Part shown: positions 17,497 through 26,735 of the stretch, piece by piece
Numbering within the stretch: the stretch's first letter is position 1
How the letters are laid out: each line of letters begins with the position of its first letter
NCBI GenBank assembly: GCA_020852275.1
Contig: JADZBE010000011.1
Span: forward strand, 124,001-188,000
Direction: 5' to 3'
DNA from: Phycisphaerales bacterium
Lineage (GTDB): Bacteria; Planctomycetota; Phycisphaerae; UBA1845
Length of the DNA: 64,000 nt
The notes under the pieces: model-generated
The model's database searches: none
Seen by the model: the letters and a program-made list of their open reading frames with translations, nothing else
Told to the model about the DNA's origin: nothing
Program-made: the position numbers and the translations under genes

Positions 17497-17751
17497 ATGG
17501 CGGCATCGAGTTGCACATCGCAGTCACCAACCGGCAGTCCCGCCGATCTGAGGATTTGGAGGGACCGCTGGAAGCTCCTCCGGGCCGTGGAGGTGGAGGA
17601 ATTGCGCCGGCTGTCGCCCGCCGAGAAGCTGAGGCAACTGGTTGAGCTTCATGCGGATGCCAGAGCGTTCGGTCTCATTCGGGACGGCGATGACGACCGG
17701 CTGCGCTTGGACAGCCCCTGGTCCCGTCTCAGGAAGCGATGCGGTGTCTGA
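17497..17751 (+). CDS. Small partner of a nucleotidyltransferase-like protein
   Basis: It is 84 aa. The middle (VEELRRLSPAEKLRQLVELH ADARAFG) is a charged helical segment of a type often encoded directly before AbiEii-like nucleotidyltransferases in planctomycetes and related bacteria. The ATG follows GACGAGGA. Its stop overlaps the next start by 8 nt, so the two are coupled. It may be the antitoxin or a folding partner; that is inferred from position only. Confidence 0.6.
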   Translation: MAASSCTSQSPTGSPADLRIWRDRWKLLRAVEVEELRRLSPAEKLRQLVELHADARAFGLIRDGDDDRLRLDSPWSRLRKRCGV

Positions 17752-18325
17752 AACAGCTCCACTGACGCCCTTGCAGGTAGCGATTCAAGCGCTGAACGCA
17801 TTGCTTGCGCAGGCTCGGATACCTCATACATTCGTGGGCGGGGTCGCGGCGTCGCTGCTGGGTCGGCCCCGCTTCACGCGGGACGTTGACGTGCTGGTCC
17901 GTCTTGACGAGGGCCAGTGGCCTGACCTCATACAGACGGCTTTGCAGTTTGGTTTCAAAGCTCGTCGCGCCGATGCGCTCGCATTTGCCGCCAGGTCGCG
18001 CGTCCTGTTGTTGCGGCATGAGGCGACGGGAATCGACGTGGATGTTCTCCTCGCGCTGCTTCCCATCGAAGAGTCGTTCATCGAGCGATCAGGAGCTTCA
18101 GTCCACGGGGGACTCAGCCTCCGCCTCCCAACTCCGGAAGATCTCATCATCATGAAATCCGTGTCGCGGCGTCCGAACGATCAGGCGGATATCGCAAGCA
18201 TTATCGATGCGCATCCCAATCTCGACCGGGCGTTCCTGCTCGATTCAGTTGCCGGGATCGCGGCGTCGATGGAGGATCCTGCGATTCTCGAAGACCTTAG
18301 ACGCGCCCTCGATAAACGGGAGTAA
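17744..18325 (+). CDS. Nucleotidyltransferase-fold protein (AbiEii/DUF6036-like)
   Basis: It is 193 aa. FVGGVAASLLGRPRFTRDVDVLV has the GG loop and the Asp pair of the minimal nucleotidyltransferase fold. A third acidic position lies in GIDVDVLLALLP. LPTPEDLIIMKSVSRRPNDQADI is a typical C-terminal helix with a Lys/Arg substrate patch. Such proteins are toxins in AbiE-like systems or tRNA/protein nucleotidyltransferases. The GTG at 17744 has AGGAAG six nt upstream and overlaps the preceding gene. Confidence 0.8.
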   Translation: MSETAPLTPLQVAIQALNALLAQARIPHTFVGGVAASLLGRPRFTRDVDVLVRLDEGQWPDLIQTALQFGFKARRADALAFAARSRVLLLRHEATGIDVDVLLALLPIEESFIERSGASVHGGLSLRLPTPEDLIIMKSVSRRPNDQADIASIIDAHPNLDRAFLLDSVAGIAASMEDPAILEDLRRALDKRE

Positions 18326-18375
18326 CCGCCAACCGGCGGCCGCGACCGGCCTGAACCTCCCTGGGCTTCGCCGCA

Positions 18376-18858
18376 TCATCCCGGCCGCTTCGCCGCGCGG
18401 TCGAAGTGCCCCTCTTCGCATGCGGTAGCGAATTCCTCACAGGACGACTTGAGCTGCTCCCACGAGTTGCGGATGCGTTCCGCCTCCACGGGCTGGATGG
18501 CGCCGTCGTCGGCGATGGCGTGGGTGACGGTGGTCAGCAGTTCGCTGAACTCCTGCACAAGCTGCTGCGTCTCCGCCAGGAGGCGGGTGTCGAGGCTTCG
18601 CGGCTGCACGGGGGGATTTTGCACGAAGAAGCCGCCGGCGTGATTGCAGAGCCAGTTGACGATGCGACCGTCGTGCGTGACCTCGTGAATCAGCGCAAGC
18701 CGGTCGAGCGGATTGCGCGCGCCGCTGGTGGCTGGATCGGCCGCGTCGAACGGCTGGCACCACTTGTACACCAGCGCGGCGGAGACGCCGACCTTGCGCG
18801 CGACGATCTTCACGCCCACGGGTTCGATGGCCTGCCTGAGCACGTCATGAGATTGCAT
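18376..18858 (-). CDS. Phage CII/CP76-like regulator, probable DNA-binding protein
   Basis: It is 160 aa. The N-terminal HTH is VLRQAIEPVGVKIVARKVGVSAALVYKWCQ, broken here as VLRQAIEPVGVKIVARK and VGVSAALVYKWCQ. A helical region follows with IHEVTHDGRIVNWLCNHAGG and a long C-terminal helix. The layout resembles the phage regulatory CII (CP76) family. Homologues of this size are found outside prophages in planctomycetes, so it may be a domesticated host regulator. The ATG at 18858 has GGGGAG nearby; an upstream in-frame extension runs through repeat DNA. Confidence 0.6.
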   Translation of the reverse strand: MQSHDVLRQAIEPVGVKIVARKVGVSAALVYKWCQPFDAADPATSGARNPLDRLALIHEVTHDGRIVNWLCNHAGGFFVQNPPVQPRSLDTRLLAETQQLVQEFSELLTTVTHAIADDGAIQPVEAERIRNSWEQLKSSCEEFATACEEGHFDRAAKRPG

Positions 18859-18949
18859 AGGACTCCCCGTTGCCGCCCTGAGCCGCCTGCGTGAACGAAG
18901 GGGGATGCCGTTTCCGGCACGTCGCCCCCGCCGGGACGCCGACGAATCA

Positions 18950-18971
18950 CCGGCTGGAAAGCCGGTGCCCC
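18950..18971. repeat. Dispersed 22-bp palindromic repeat (copy upstream of rsmA)
   Basis: CCGGCTGGAAAGCCGGTGCC + CC is an exact reverse complement of 8304-8325. A diverged copy (GGGCTGCCAAGCCGGCGCTC) is at about 18999-19018. The stretch 18859-19155 contains no gene. Confidence 0.8.
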
Positions 18972-19155
18972 ATCCAAGATCGTCTTTCACCACTCACGGG
19001 CTGCCAAGCCGGCGCTCCACCCCAGAATGGCTTTCAGCACACGCCGTGAGCCAAGTGGTCCCCGGCGGAAGACGGCGTATGATAGCGAGCGTCGCGGGGA
19101 AGGGGCATCCGCCCGCCCGCGTGAGCAGACCCTCCGCAACGGGGATGTCGCCGGG

Positions 19156-20112
19156 ATGCAGTCGCACCTTCGCGTTCAAACCAAGAAGGACATCCACGAG
19201 CTGATGGAGTCGCGCGGTCTGCGTCCGCGCAAGCGGTTCGGGCAGAACTTCCTCATCGACGGAAACCTGATGCGCCGGCTGGCGGAATCCTCGCAGGCCG
19301 GACCGGGCGATGTGGTGCTGGAAGTTGGGGGCGGAACAGGAGGACTGACGGAGCTGCTGCTGGAGCGGGGCGCGGAAGTCATCTGCGTGGAGATCGACCG
19401 GGACCTCGCTGAGTTGCTGAGGGCAAGGTTCACCGGGCAAGGCCGGTTTGAGCTGATCGAGGGCGATGCCCTGGAGAACAAGAACAGCCTCAATCCGGCG
19501 GTGCTGGCGGCGCTTCAGAAAGGGAGACCCGGGTCGGAAGCAGCGGACCCGTGCCACCCCAGCGCTGCGGCGGACCCGTGCCACCCGCAGATCGGGGGTG
19601 ACGGCTTCGAATCGCCAGTGGCAACGGGCCGCGCGATGCTCGTCGCCAACCTTCCCTATCAGATCGCCACGCCGCTGGTAACCAATCTCCTGCTGGAAGC
19701 GCCGTGCATCCGGCGCTTGTGTTTCACGGTGCAGGCCGAGGTCGGCGATCGGATTCTCGCCGCGCCGGGCACGCGGGATTACGGACCCGTGAGCGTGCTG
19801 ATGCAACTGTGCTGCTCCCTGTCGATGATCGCGCGCGTGCCGGCGGCGGCGTTCTGGCCCGCGCCGCAGGTGGAATCGGTCATGCTCCGGGCGGACGTTC
19901 GAGAGCCTGCGGTTCAGGTGGGAATGGTGCTGAAGGAGTTCTCGCGATTCGTGCGCGGCGCGTTCGAGCATCGGCGAAAGACGCTCAAATCCGCGTTGAA
20001 ATACGTCGTGGGCGAGGAGGAGGTGAAGCGGTTGGCGGAGGGGTTCGATCTGAGCCGGCGTGCGGAGGACTTGCGCGTGGAGGAGTGGGTTCAACTCTTT
20101 GCGAGCCGATGA
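19156..20112 (+). CDS. rsmA: 16S rRNA dimethyladenosine transferase RsmA (KsgA)
   Basis: It dimethylates the two adjacent adenines in the 16S rRNA 3' hairpin. It is 318 aa. KKRFGQNFLID-like RKRFGQNFLIDGN precedes the SAM motif VVLEVGGGTGGLTELLLERG, and the catalytic NLPY motif is VANLPYQIATPL. The C-terminal F-x-HRRK (AFEHRRKTLKSAL) is present. Between motifs (about residues 121-158) there is a non-family insertion GRPGSEAADPCHPSAAADPC... encoded by two copies of a dispersed repeat. The ATG at 19156 begins just before the conserved region. The stop overlaps the next gene (ATGA). Confidence 0.93.
   Translation: MQSHLRVQTKKDIHELMESRGLRPRKRFGQNFLIDGNLMRRLAESSQAGPGDVVLEVGGGTGGLTELLLERGAEVICVEIDRDLAELLRARFTGQGRFELIEGDALENKNSLNPAVLAALQKGRPGSEAADPCHPSAAADPCHPQIGGDGFESPVATGRAMLVANLPYQIATPLVTNLLLEAPCIRRLCFTVQAEVGDRILAAPGTRDYGPVSVLMQLCCSLSMIARVPAAAFWPAPQVESVMLRADVREPAVQVGMVLKEFSRFVRGAFEHRRKTLKSALKYVVGEEEVKRLAEGFDLSRRAEDLRVEEWVQLFASR
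19544..19586 (+). repeat. Two in-frame copies of CGGACCCGTGCCACCC inside rsmA
   Basis: Copies lie at 19544-19559 and 19571-19586, each encoding ADPCHP. The same 16-mer occurs at 22354-22369 in non-coding DNA as one arm of a palindrome. This shows that a mobile or expanding repeat has entered a conserved enzyme gene without breaking the frame. Confidence 0.88.
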
Positions 20113-21326
20113 TTTACCTCGACAACAACGCGACGACGCGCCCACTGGATGCGGTGGTCGAGGCCATGCTGCCGTGGCTGCGCGAAGGATACGGCAACCC
20201 CTCGAGCACGCACCGCCTTGGGCAGGAGGCGCGGTTCGCGGTGGAGAAAGCTCGGCGGCAGGTGGCCGATCTGCTGGGCGCTGCACCGCGCCAGATCATC
20301 TTCACCGGCGGCGGCAGCGAGAGCATCAGCCTCGCTCTGCGGGGCAGCCTTGCGGCAAGGAGCGACTTTTCCTCAAGGGGCGGCCTGGCCTTACGGGGAA
20401 GCGTCGCCACGAACGGCGGTCCTGCGGAGGCTTCTTCGCGGCCCCGCATGGTCACGACGAACGCGGAACATGCGGCCGTGCTGGCGGCGACGCAGACCCT
20501 GGAGCAGGACGGCGTCGAGGTGCGGCGCGTCCGGGTTGATGCGAACGGCAGGCTGGACGTTGCCGAGTACGCGGCGAGCCTTGAGGATGGGGCGACGCTC
20601 GTGTCGCTGACGCATGTGAACACCGAGACGGGTGTCGTGGAAGATGTCGTCGAGTCGGCCCGGATCGCGCGGCGTCGCCGGGCGCTGGTCCACGTGGACG
20701 CCGTGCAATCGGTCGGGAAGCTGCCCGCGGGCGAGCTGTGCAGCGTGGCGGATCTGGTCAGCATCGCGGCGCACAAGTTCCACGGTCCCAAGGGCGTCGG
20801 GGCTTTGTTCGTGGCGGATGGCATTCGGCTGCGACCGCTCGTTGCAGGGGGCGGGCAGGAGCGCGACCTTCGCGGCGGGACGGAGAACGTCGCCGGCATT
20901 GTCGGCATGGGCGTGGCCGCGGAGGCCGCGAGGGAGGCGCTGAGCGAGGCACCGGCGCGGATGGCAGCCCTGCGCGATCGGCTGGAATCGGGCCTTGCGG
21001 CGCTGGGCGGCGGCGAGCGCGTCGTTGCTGCCGCGGCGCCGCGCGTGTGCAACACGGCGACGGTGCTGTTTCCCGGCGTCGTGGCGGAGACGCTGCTCAT
21101 CATGCTCAGCGAGTCGGGCCTCTGCGCTTCCAGCGGCAGCGCGTGCGCGAGCGGATCCGTCGAGCCTTCGCACGTGCTGCTGGCAATGGGGCTGTCGCCG
21201 TCGGAGGCGAGGTCGGCGGTGCGTTTCAGCCTGTCGCGGTTCACGACGGACGCGGAGATCGCACGGACGGTGGAGGCGGTCGCGGCGGCGGTGGGGCGAT
21301 TGCGCGGGCAAGCGGGAGGGCGCTGA
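20109..21326 (+). CDS. Cysteine desulfurase (NifS/IscS-like)
   Basis: It is 405 aa and removes sulfur from cysteine for Fe-S clusters and thio-modified tRNA. MIYLDNNATTRPLDAVVEAM starts the protein. The PLP lysine is in SIAAHKFHGPKGVG, and the persulfide-forming Cys is in SGLCASSGSACASG. Between LALRG (about residue 78) and RMVTTNAEH there is an insertion of roughly 30 residues (SLAARSDFSSRGGLALRGSV region) that the family lacks and that is built from repeat-like DNA. It overlaps rsmA by ATGA and is immediately followed by mtnP. Confidence 0.92.
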   Translation: MIYLDNNATTRPLDAVVEAMLPWLREGYGNPSSTHRLGQEARFAVEKARRQVADLLGAAPRQIIFTGGGSESISLALRGSLAARSDFSSRGGLALRGSVATNGGPAEASSRPRMVTTNAEHAAVLAATQTLEQDGVEVRRVRVDANGRLDVAEYAASLEDGATLVSLTHVNTETGVVEDVVESARIARRRRALVHVDAVQSVGKLPAGELCSVADLVSIAAHKFHGPKGVGALFVADGIRLRPLVAGGGQERDLRGGTENVAGIVGMGVAAEAAREALSEAPARMAALRDRLESGLAALGGGERVVAAAAPRVCNTATVLFPGVVAETLLIMLSESGLCASSGSACASGSVEPSHVLLAMGLSPSEARSAVRFSLSRFTTDAEIARTVEAVAAAVGRLRGQAGGR

Positions 21327-22205
21327 ATGGACGCGGTGGAGGTCGGCATCATCGGTGGGACGGGGCTGGACGCGATCTTGATGGAAGAGGCCGGCGGGCG
21401 GCGCATTGATATCGAGACGCCGTTCGGCGCGCCGAGCTGCCGGCCGATCGTGGCGCAGTGGCACGGGCGGCGCGTGGCGTTCATCGCCCGTCACGGCGAC
21501 GGGCACCGGCTGAACCCCTCCAGCGTTCCGTACCGTGCCAACATCATGGCACTGAAGATGCTGGGCGCCTCGGCCGTGCTGGCGAGCGGCGCGACGGGCA
21601 GCCTGCGCGAGAACATCCATCCCGGCGAGCTGGTCATCTGCGACCAGGTGATCGACAAGACGTTTCGTCGCGCCTCCACGTTTTTCGACGAAGGCGTGGT
21701 GGCGCACGTGGAGCTGGCCGACCCGTTCTGCCCGGCGCTGCGCGCCGCGCTGCTGGAAGTGGGCGGCGCGCCGGGGACGGCGCTGCACGATCGCGGCACG
21801 TACGTCTGCATGGAAGGTCCGCAGTTTTCCACGCGGGCGGAGTCGCACCTGCACCGGGCGTGGGGCGGCGACGTGATCGGCATGACGTGCATGCCGGAGG
21901 CGAAGCTGGCGCGCGAGGCCGAGATGTGCTATGCGCTGATCGCGTTGCCGACGGATTACGACTGCTGGCGCCCGCACTCGGCGGACCTGGAGAACTCGGC
22001 GCTGCTGGCGGAAATCATGGGCAACCTCAAGCGGGCGGCGCACGAGGCGTTTACGCTGATCGCGCGGTTTTTGCAGACCTATAATCCAGCGGCCCGGCGC
22101 TGTGCCTGCCGCGACGCGCTGAAGCTGGCGGTCTGGACGGACAAGAAGAAGGTGGACGAGGCCACACGGCAGCGACTGGGAGCGCTGCTGGCTCGATATC
22201 TGTGA
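21327..22205 (+). CDS. mtnP: S-methyl-5'-thioadenosine phosphorylase family
   Basis: It is 292 aa. VGIIGGTGLDAI is the phosphate loop, FIARHGDGHRLNPSSVPYRA is the conserved GHG...P.YRAN region, and GTYVCMEGPQFSTRAES and GMTCMPEAKLAREAEM (the MT.MPEA.LARE purine site) are complete. It cleaves methylthioadenosine with phosphate for methionine salvage; inosine-type variants exist, and exact specificity depends on residues after the Asp in PTDYDCW. It starts directly after the desulfurase stop, the third gene of the rsmA operon. Confidence 0.92.
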   Translation: MDAVEVGIIGGTGLDAILMEEAGGRRIDIETPFGAPSCRPIVAQWHGRRVAFIARHGDGHRLNPSSVPYRANIMALKMLGASAVLASGATGSLRENIHPGELVICDQVIDKTFRRASTFFDEGVVAHVELADPFCPALRAALLEVGGAPGTALHDRGTYVCMEGPQFSTRAESHLHRAWGGDVIGMTCMPEAKLAREAEMCYALIALPTDYDCWRPHSADLENSALLAEIMGNLKRAAHEAFTLIARFLQTYNPAARRCACRDALKLAVWTDKKKVDEATRQRLGALLARYL

Positions 22206-22337
22206 AGGAACGGCGGCATGCCGCGGCTGCGGCTGGGCCGGCGCGGGGATGTGCTCGGCAGGGATCAAGGCAGGAATGCGGAAGCGATTGCTCCCAAGCC
22301 ACGCTGCACGTCCGGTCAAGACCGCGCCTGGTGGGCC

Positions 22338-22369
22338 CACGGGTCCGCTGCTGCGGACCCGTGCCACCC
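22338..22369. repeat. Palindromic dispersed repeat in the mtnP-PQQ gap
   Basis: CACGGGTCCGC (22338-22348) and GCGGACCCGTG (22353-22363) form a perfect 11-bp inverted repeat with a 4-nt loop. The right arm extends into the CGGACCCGTGCCACCC unit shared with rsmA. This shows the unit is a hairpin element. Confidence 0.82.
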
Positions 22370-22407
22370 GCCGAAGGTCGCTCGTTGTGAGGTTCTGCTT
22401 GGCGCGC

Positions 22408-25400
22408 ATGGACAGGTTTGAGCACGGAGTGGAGAGCCTTCACGTGGCGCAACGCGCGCGGACGCGCCTGATCCGCGCGGTCCTTGCTTCGGCTCTGCCG
22501 TTGTTTTCCTCGGCGGCGCACGAGGCAGCGGCGCAGGACGCGCCGCCTCCACCTCCATCCACCCATGCACTGCATGACGTTTACGTGGACGACAGTTTTG
22601 AATCACGCGACGCGCTGAGCCGGGCGCGCGTGCTGGCGGACGCGGGGCGCTGGGAAGAGGCGGCGGCAACGCTGCAGCAGACGGTTGAGCGCTACGGCGC
22701 CATGCTCACCCCGGCGGACAGCGGCGTGTACATCAACGTTCGCACGCACGTCGCCCGGCTTATTTCCACCTGGCCGAATCAGGGCGTGGCCGCGTGGCGG
22801 CGGCTGTATGAGAGCGCGGCCGAGAAGGCGTTCGCGCAGGCGCAAACGGGCGCTGCGCTGGCGGATCGCGTCGCGCCGTGGGAGTTGTACTTCCCTTCGG
22901 GTTCCGCCGGTCGATGGACCGACTCGCTGGCCGAGTACGCGATCGAATCCGGGCGGCTCGCCACCGCGCGCCGGCTGTACGAAACCGCGCTTCAGTTCCA
23001 CCCCGATCGGCGGCAGCACGAGCCGCGCTGGCGCGCCCGGCTGGCGCTGATCCACGCCATGTCCGGCGATTTCGCCACGGCGCGGCACCTGCTTGACCTG
23101 TCCGGCAAGCCGGACCCGGTGCGCTGGATGGGGGAAGACCGCGAAATACCCGACATTCTGCGGGAGATCGAGCAGTCGTTTGCATCCCTCCACGCGCCCG
23201 CTCCGTGCGACGGTTGGCCGACCTTGAGCCTGGATCCGGCGCGAAGCGCGAACGCATCCTGCGAGGTGGACAATCCGGGGTTGTTGTGGCGGCTGGCGGA
23301 AGGGCCGTCGCCGCGCGCCGAGGGTCTGGCGGAGCCGGGCGACGAAGCGGCGACGATGCACATGACGACGCTGGAGGCGGGACGGTTGCTGTCGGGGCAG
23401 CCCGTGGTTGTGGGCTCGCTCGTCATTACGCAGCGCGGAGCGGACATCGTTGCATGTCAGTTGGCTTCGGGAACGAGGGTCTGGCGCGCGGTGATCTCCG
23501 AAACGCCGAGTCCGGAAGAGCTGGACGGCAGCCCGATCCTGGAAGCGCCGTGCGTGGCGGACGGGCGCGTGTATGCCGTGGCGCCGGAGCATCAGGCGCC
23601 GGGCTACGGTGCGGACAGCGTCGAGGCGACAACCGCCCTGATCTGCCTGGATGCGGATGACGGAACGGAATGGTGGCGGCGTCGCCCGGCGGAGTTCGGT
23701 CCGGAGCACGGCGACGTGGCATTCGACGCCGCGCCGCTGGCGCGGGGCGAGCAGGTGTTCGTCGTCGGGCGCAAACGGCGGGCGTTCGGCTTTGAGGATT
23801 GCTACCTGTACCGGCTCAGCCGCGCGGACGGCTCGCTGCTCTCCCGCGCGCATCTGGGCAGCGCGTCCACCGGCTCATTCGGCTACCGCCGCACCACGTT
23901 CAGCGTTCCCGCCGCCGACGCGGACCTGGTGTTCGTCTGCACCAACCTGGGAACCGTGGCGGCGATCCGCGAAGACAACGGCGCGGTCGCGTGGCTTCGC
24001 GCATATCCCCAGTCCCCCACGCGCACGCGCGCGGGGCGCTCCACCGCCGGCGAGACCGCCCCATGGCAGTTCGGGCCGCCCCTCGTGTGGGAGGATCATG
24101 TCGCCGTGCTTCCGAGTGATTCCGACGAGCTTCTGGTGCTTGGCGCCGGCGACGGGCGAATCCTGGCGCGCGCTCCGCGTGACCAACTCGGCGGCGCGGA
24201 AAGCCTGCTGGGCATGGCGGAGAAGCACATCTTCACGGTCGGCGCTTCAGTCGTTGCCTCCGACCTGGGAGCGTTGACGCCCGTGTGGAGCACGCCGTTG
24301 CCGGATGGAGCGGAGCTCTTCGGCAGGGGGGTCGTCCTGCGCGATCGCGTGCTTGTGCCGACGCCTCGGTGGCTGTGCAGCTTTCGAGTCAGCGACGGCG
24401 CGCGGACGCAGCGCCCGTGGGACGCGGAGGGCGAAGGCGGAAACCTGGTCGCGTTGCCCGACATGCTCCTCGTGGCCGGCGACGGCAAGCTCTCCGCCTA
24501 CCTCCGCCGCGAGGACATCTGGAACAGCATGCGCAGCCGGATGGCGGCCTCACCGGAGGATCCCGGGCCGGCGCTGGATTTCGCGGAGGCGGCGCTGCGC
24601 GACGGGGAGTGGGTCGAGGCCGAGGGGGCGCTGGAGGAGACGAACCGCCGCGCTGAGCGAAGTGCGGAGCGGCTGGAGCCTGGGTTCCGCAAACGATTTC
24701 AGGAGACGCTGCTGAACTTCGCGGAACGTTCGCGGCTCGCCGGTCGTCTTACGGGCGCGCAGATCGACCGGCTCTTCGAGTGGGCGGCGCCCTGCGCGGT
24801 GGATCGGGAGATGCACGTGGAGCAGCGCCTGCGGTTTTCGGAGTGGTACGAGGCGCTGGGCAACGTCGAGCGGGCGGTGCGGCTTCAGCAGCAGATTCTG
24901 ATGGATCGCTCGCTGCGCGGCGTCGAGGTGCAAGGGCGTGGAACCTGGAAACAGCCCGCCGCCTCCCTCGCGGAGCGCAACATCGCGCGGCTGCTGACGG
25001 CGCATGGGGCGGCGCCGTATGCGGCGTTCGAGGAGCAGGCGGCCCGCAGCCTTGAGACGGCCAAGACTTCCAAGGACGCAGCCCAGATCGGGCGCGTGGT
25101 GGAGTCCTTCCCCAACTCCGAGACCGCGCCTCGCGCGCTTCTTGCGCTGGGCGAGCTGCTGATGACCTTGAATCGCCCTCTCGACGCGGCACAGCGCCTG
25201 ACCGAAGCCTACTACCGCTATCCCAAAGCCCTCAACCGCCCGGACCTGATACGGCGCATCGCCGAGGCGCAGGATCGCGCCGGTCGCCGCGCGTCGGCCT
25301 ATGGATGGCTGACGAAGGGCGCGCGGGAGTTCCCCACGGCTACCGTTGAAACCGCGGGAGGTCGAACGACGTTCGCCGAGCTGCGGCGCTCGTTCGAGGA

Positions 25401-26655
25401 CGCCCGCGCCGCGCTGGAGCCAAGGCGCCCGGCTTTGAGGCTGCCGCTGCGCGCGGGCTATACGATTGAATTCGACGATGAGCCGACGCTGCTAACGCCG
25501 TGGTTCGATCAGCGCGCGGCGCATGATGCCTCGGGGTTCTTCGTTCACGTGGCCGGGCAGGTGCGCCGCTACGACGCGGCTTCAGGCGCGCCGACCTGGC
25601 CGGAGGGATTGGCCGTGTCGGGCAATCCGCGCGTGCTCACGTGCGACGCGCGCCAGGTGGTCATCGCCACGCCTCACGAAGTCGTCGGCGTGGATGCGCG
25701 CACCGGGCAGCGACGCTGGACGATCGGACGCGCGCCGCAGGATCTCAAGGATCCGGCGCGGGACTGGGAGGGCGTTCCCGTGTTCACGTCGTTCATCGTG
25801 CAGCAGGATCGGTTGCTGTGCGTGCGCGACAACGGCGAAGCCATGTGTGCAAACATCGAGGAAGGCCGCGTTCTGTGGGAGCAGGCGCTGCACCCGGCGC
25901 CGGGGCGCGACTTGGCCTGCGGCGACGATTGGATCACCTACACCGCGGTGGACGGGCGGCGGCTCGGCTGGTTCCGCATGGCGTGGGACGCGCCCGCGGA
26001 CGTTCGAGGAACGCCCGTGGATGAACTCGGTCCGATTCTGCGTGTTCTGAACACGTTCGACGGACAGGTGCTGCTGATCTCCGCGGAGAAGGTGGCCGCT
26101 TTCGATCCCGCCTCCGGCGAGTGCCGCTGGGTCGCCGCGCCGGGCGGGCGCATCCGCGAGTCCGCGCTGCTGGCGGACTTCGACGGGTTGTATCTGACGG
26201 TGGACGGCCGGTCGATGCTCAAGCTCAGTCTCAGCGATGGGCAGGAACTGTGGCGGTCGCTGCAGGTCGCCTCGCGCGGAGACGAGGGGCTTTCGCTCAT
26301 CCTGCAGGACGGAAACCTCATCGTCAGTGACGCTCGCGGCGTGACCGCGCTGGATGGGATGAGCGGTCAGACTTTGTGGAAGGGCACGGCCCCGGAGCGC
26401 TGCAACCTGCTCTTCCGCGCGGCGACGCAGTCCTACTTCGCGGTCATCGACGCGCGCCCCGCTTCCGATGACGTCCCGACGCGAGCTTTTTTCTACGACC
26501 ACCGCAACGCCAGCGGACTGCTTCCCCGCGAGGGGGGCGTGCTCAACTTGGCGCCCACTGGCGACATCACGACCGCGGTCGTATGCGACCACGCCCTTGT
26601 CGTGCAGATGGGCAAGACGTTGCAAGGCTGGGTCGACACCCCGGCCCGTCCCTGA
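22408..26655 (+). CDS. Giant exported PQQ-like beta-propeller/TPR protein
   Basis: It is ~1415 aa. A signal peptide-like segment (LIRAVLASALPLFSSAAHEA) is followed by TPR-like helices (about residues 55-250). A first PQQ-like propeller follows (ACQLASGTRVWRA, CLDADDGTEWWRR, LVLGAGDGRILA), then another alpha-helical TPR-like block, and a second propeller (VVGVDARTGQRRW, FDPASGECRWVA, LKLSLSDGQELWRS). Large PQQ-repeat proteins without a cofactor role are typical of planctomycetes. It is likely periplasmic and acts as a scaffold or binding protein. The ATG at 22408 is chosen before the signal; upstream frame is repeat DNA. The ribosome site is weak. Confidence 0.8.
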   Translation: MDRFEHGVESLHVAQRARTRLIRAVLASALPLFSSAAHEAAAQDAPPPPPSTHALHDVYVDDSFESRDALSRARVLADAGRWEEAAATLQQTVERYGAMLTPADSGVYINVRTHVARLISTWPNQGVAAWRRLYESAAEKAFAQAQTGAALADRVAPWELYFPSGSAGRWTDSLAEYAIESGRLATARRLYETALQFHPDRRQHEPRWRARLALIHAMSGDFATARHLLDLSGKPDPVRWMGEDREIPDILREIEQSFASLHAPAPCDGWPTLSLDPARSANASCEVDNPGLLWRLAEGPSPRAEGLAEPGDEAATMHMTTLEAGRLLSGQPVVVGSLVITQRGADIVACQLASGTRVWRAVISETPSPEELDGSPILEAPCVADGRVYAVAPEHQAPGYGADSVEATTALICLDADDGTEWWRRRPAEFGPEHGDVAFDAAPLARGEQVFVVGRKRRAFGFEDCYLYRLSRADGSLLSRAHLGSASTGSFGYRRTTFSVPAADADLVFVCTNLGTVAAIREDNGAVAWLRAYPQSPTRTRAGRSTAGETAPWQFGPPLVWEDHVAVLPSDSDELLVLGAGDGRILARAPRDQLGGAESLLGMAEKHIFTVGASVVASDLGALTPVWSTPLPDGAELFGRGVVLRDRVLVPTPRWLCSFRVSDGARTQRPWDAEGEGGNLVALPDMLLVAGDGKLSAYLRREDIWNSMRSRMAASPEDPGPALDFAEAALRDGEWVEAEGALEETNRRAERSAERLEPGFRKRFQETLLNFAERSRLAGRLTGAQIDRLFEWAAPCAVDREMHVEQRLRFSEWYEALGNVERAVRLQQQILMDRSLRGVEVQGRGTWKQPAASLAERNIARLLTAHGAAPYAAFEEQAARSLETAKTSKDAAQIGRVVESFPNSETAPRALLALGELLMTLNRPLDAAQRLTEAYYRYPKALNRPDLIRRIAEAQDRAGRRASAYGWLTKGAREFPTATVETAGGRTTFAELRRSFEDARAALEPRRPALRLPLRAGYTIEFDDEPTLLTPWFDQRAAHDASGFFVHVAGQVRRYDAASGAPTWPEGLAVSGNPRVLTCDARQVVIATPHEVVGVDARTGQRRWTIGRAPQDLKDPARDWEGVPVFTSFIVQQDRLLCVRDNGEAMCANIEEGRVLWEQALHPAPGRDLACGDDWITYTAVDGRRLGWFRMAWDAPADVRGTPVDELGPILRVLNTFDGQVLLISAEKVAAFDPASGECRWVAAPGGRIRESALLADFDGLYLTVDGRSMLKLSLSDGQELWRSLQVASRGDEGLSLILQDGNLIVSDARGVTALDGMSGQTLWKGTAPERCNLLFRAATQSYFAVIDARPASDDVPTRAFFYDHRNASGLLPREGGVLNLAPTGDITTAVVCDHALVVQMGKTLQGWVDTPARP

Positions 26656-26735
26656 CGAAACGCCGGGAGGCGAAGGAACGGGCTTGGAGGGGCTGCCCCC
26701 CATGGAAATCGGCCCCCGGGGCGGTGGCGGGCGAC

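Noticed and set aside
20391-22409. A 672-codon antisense frame across the desulfurase and mtnP.
   Set aside because: Composition is Arg/His-rich without motifs; the opposite strand carries two complete conserved enzymes.
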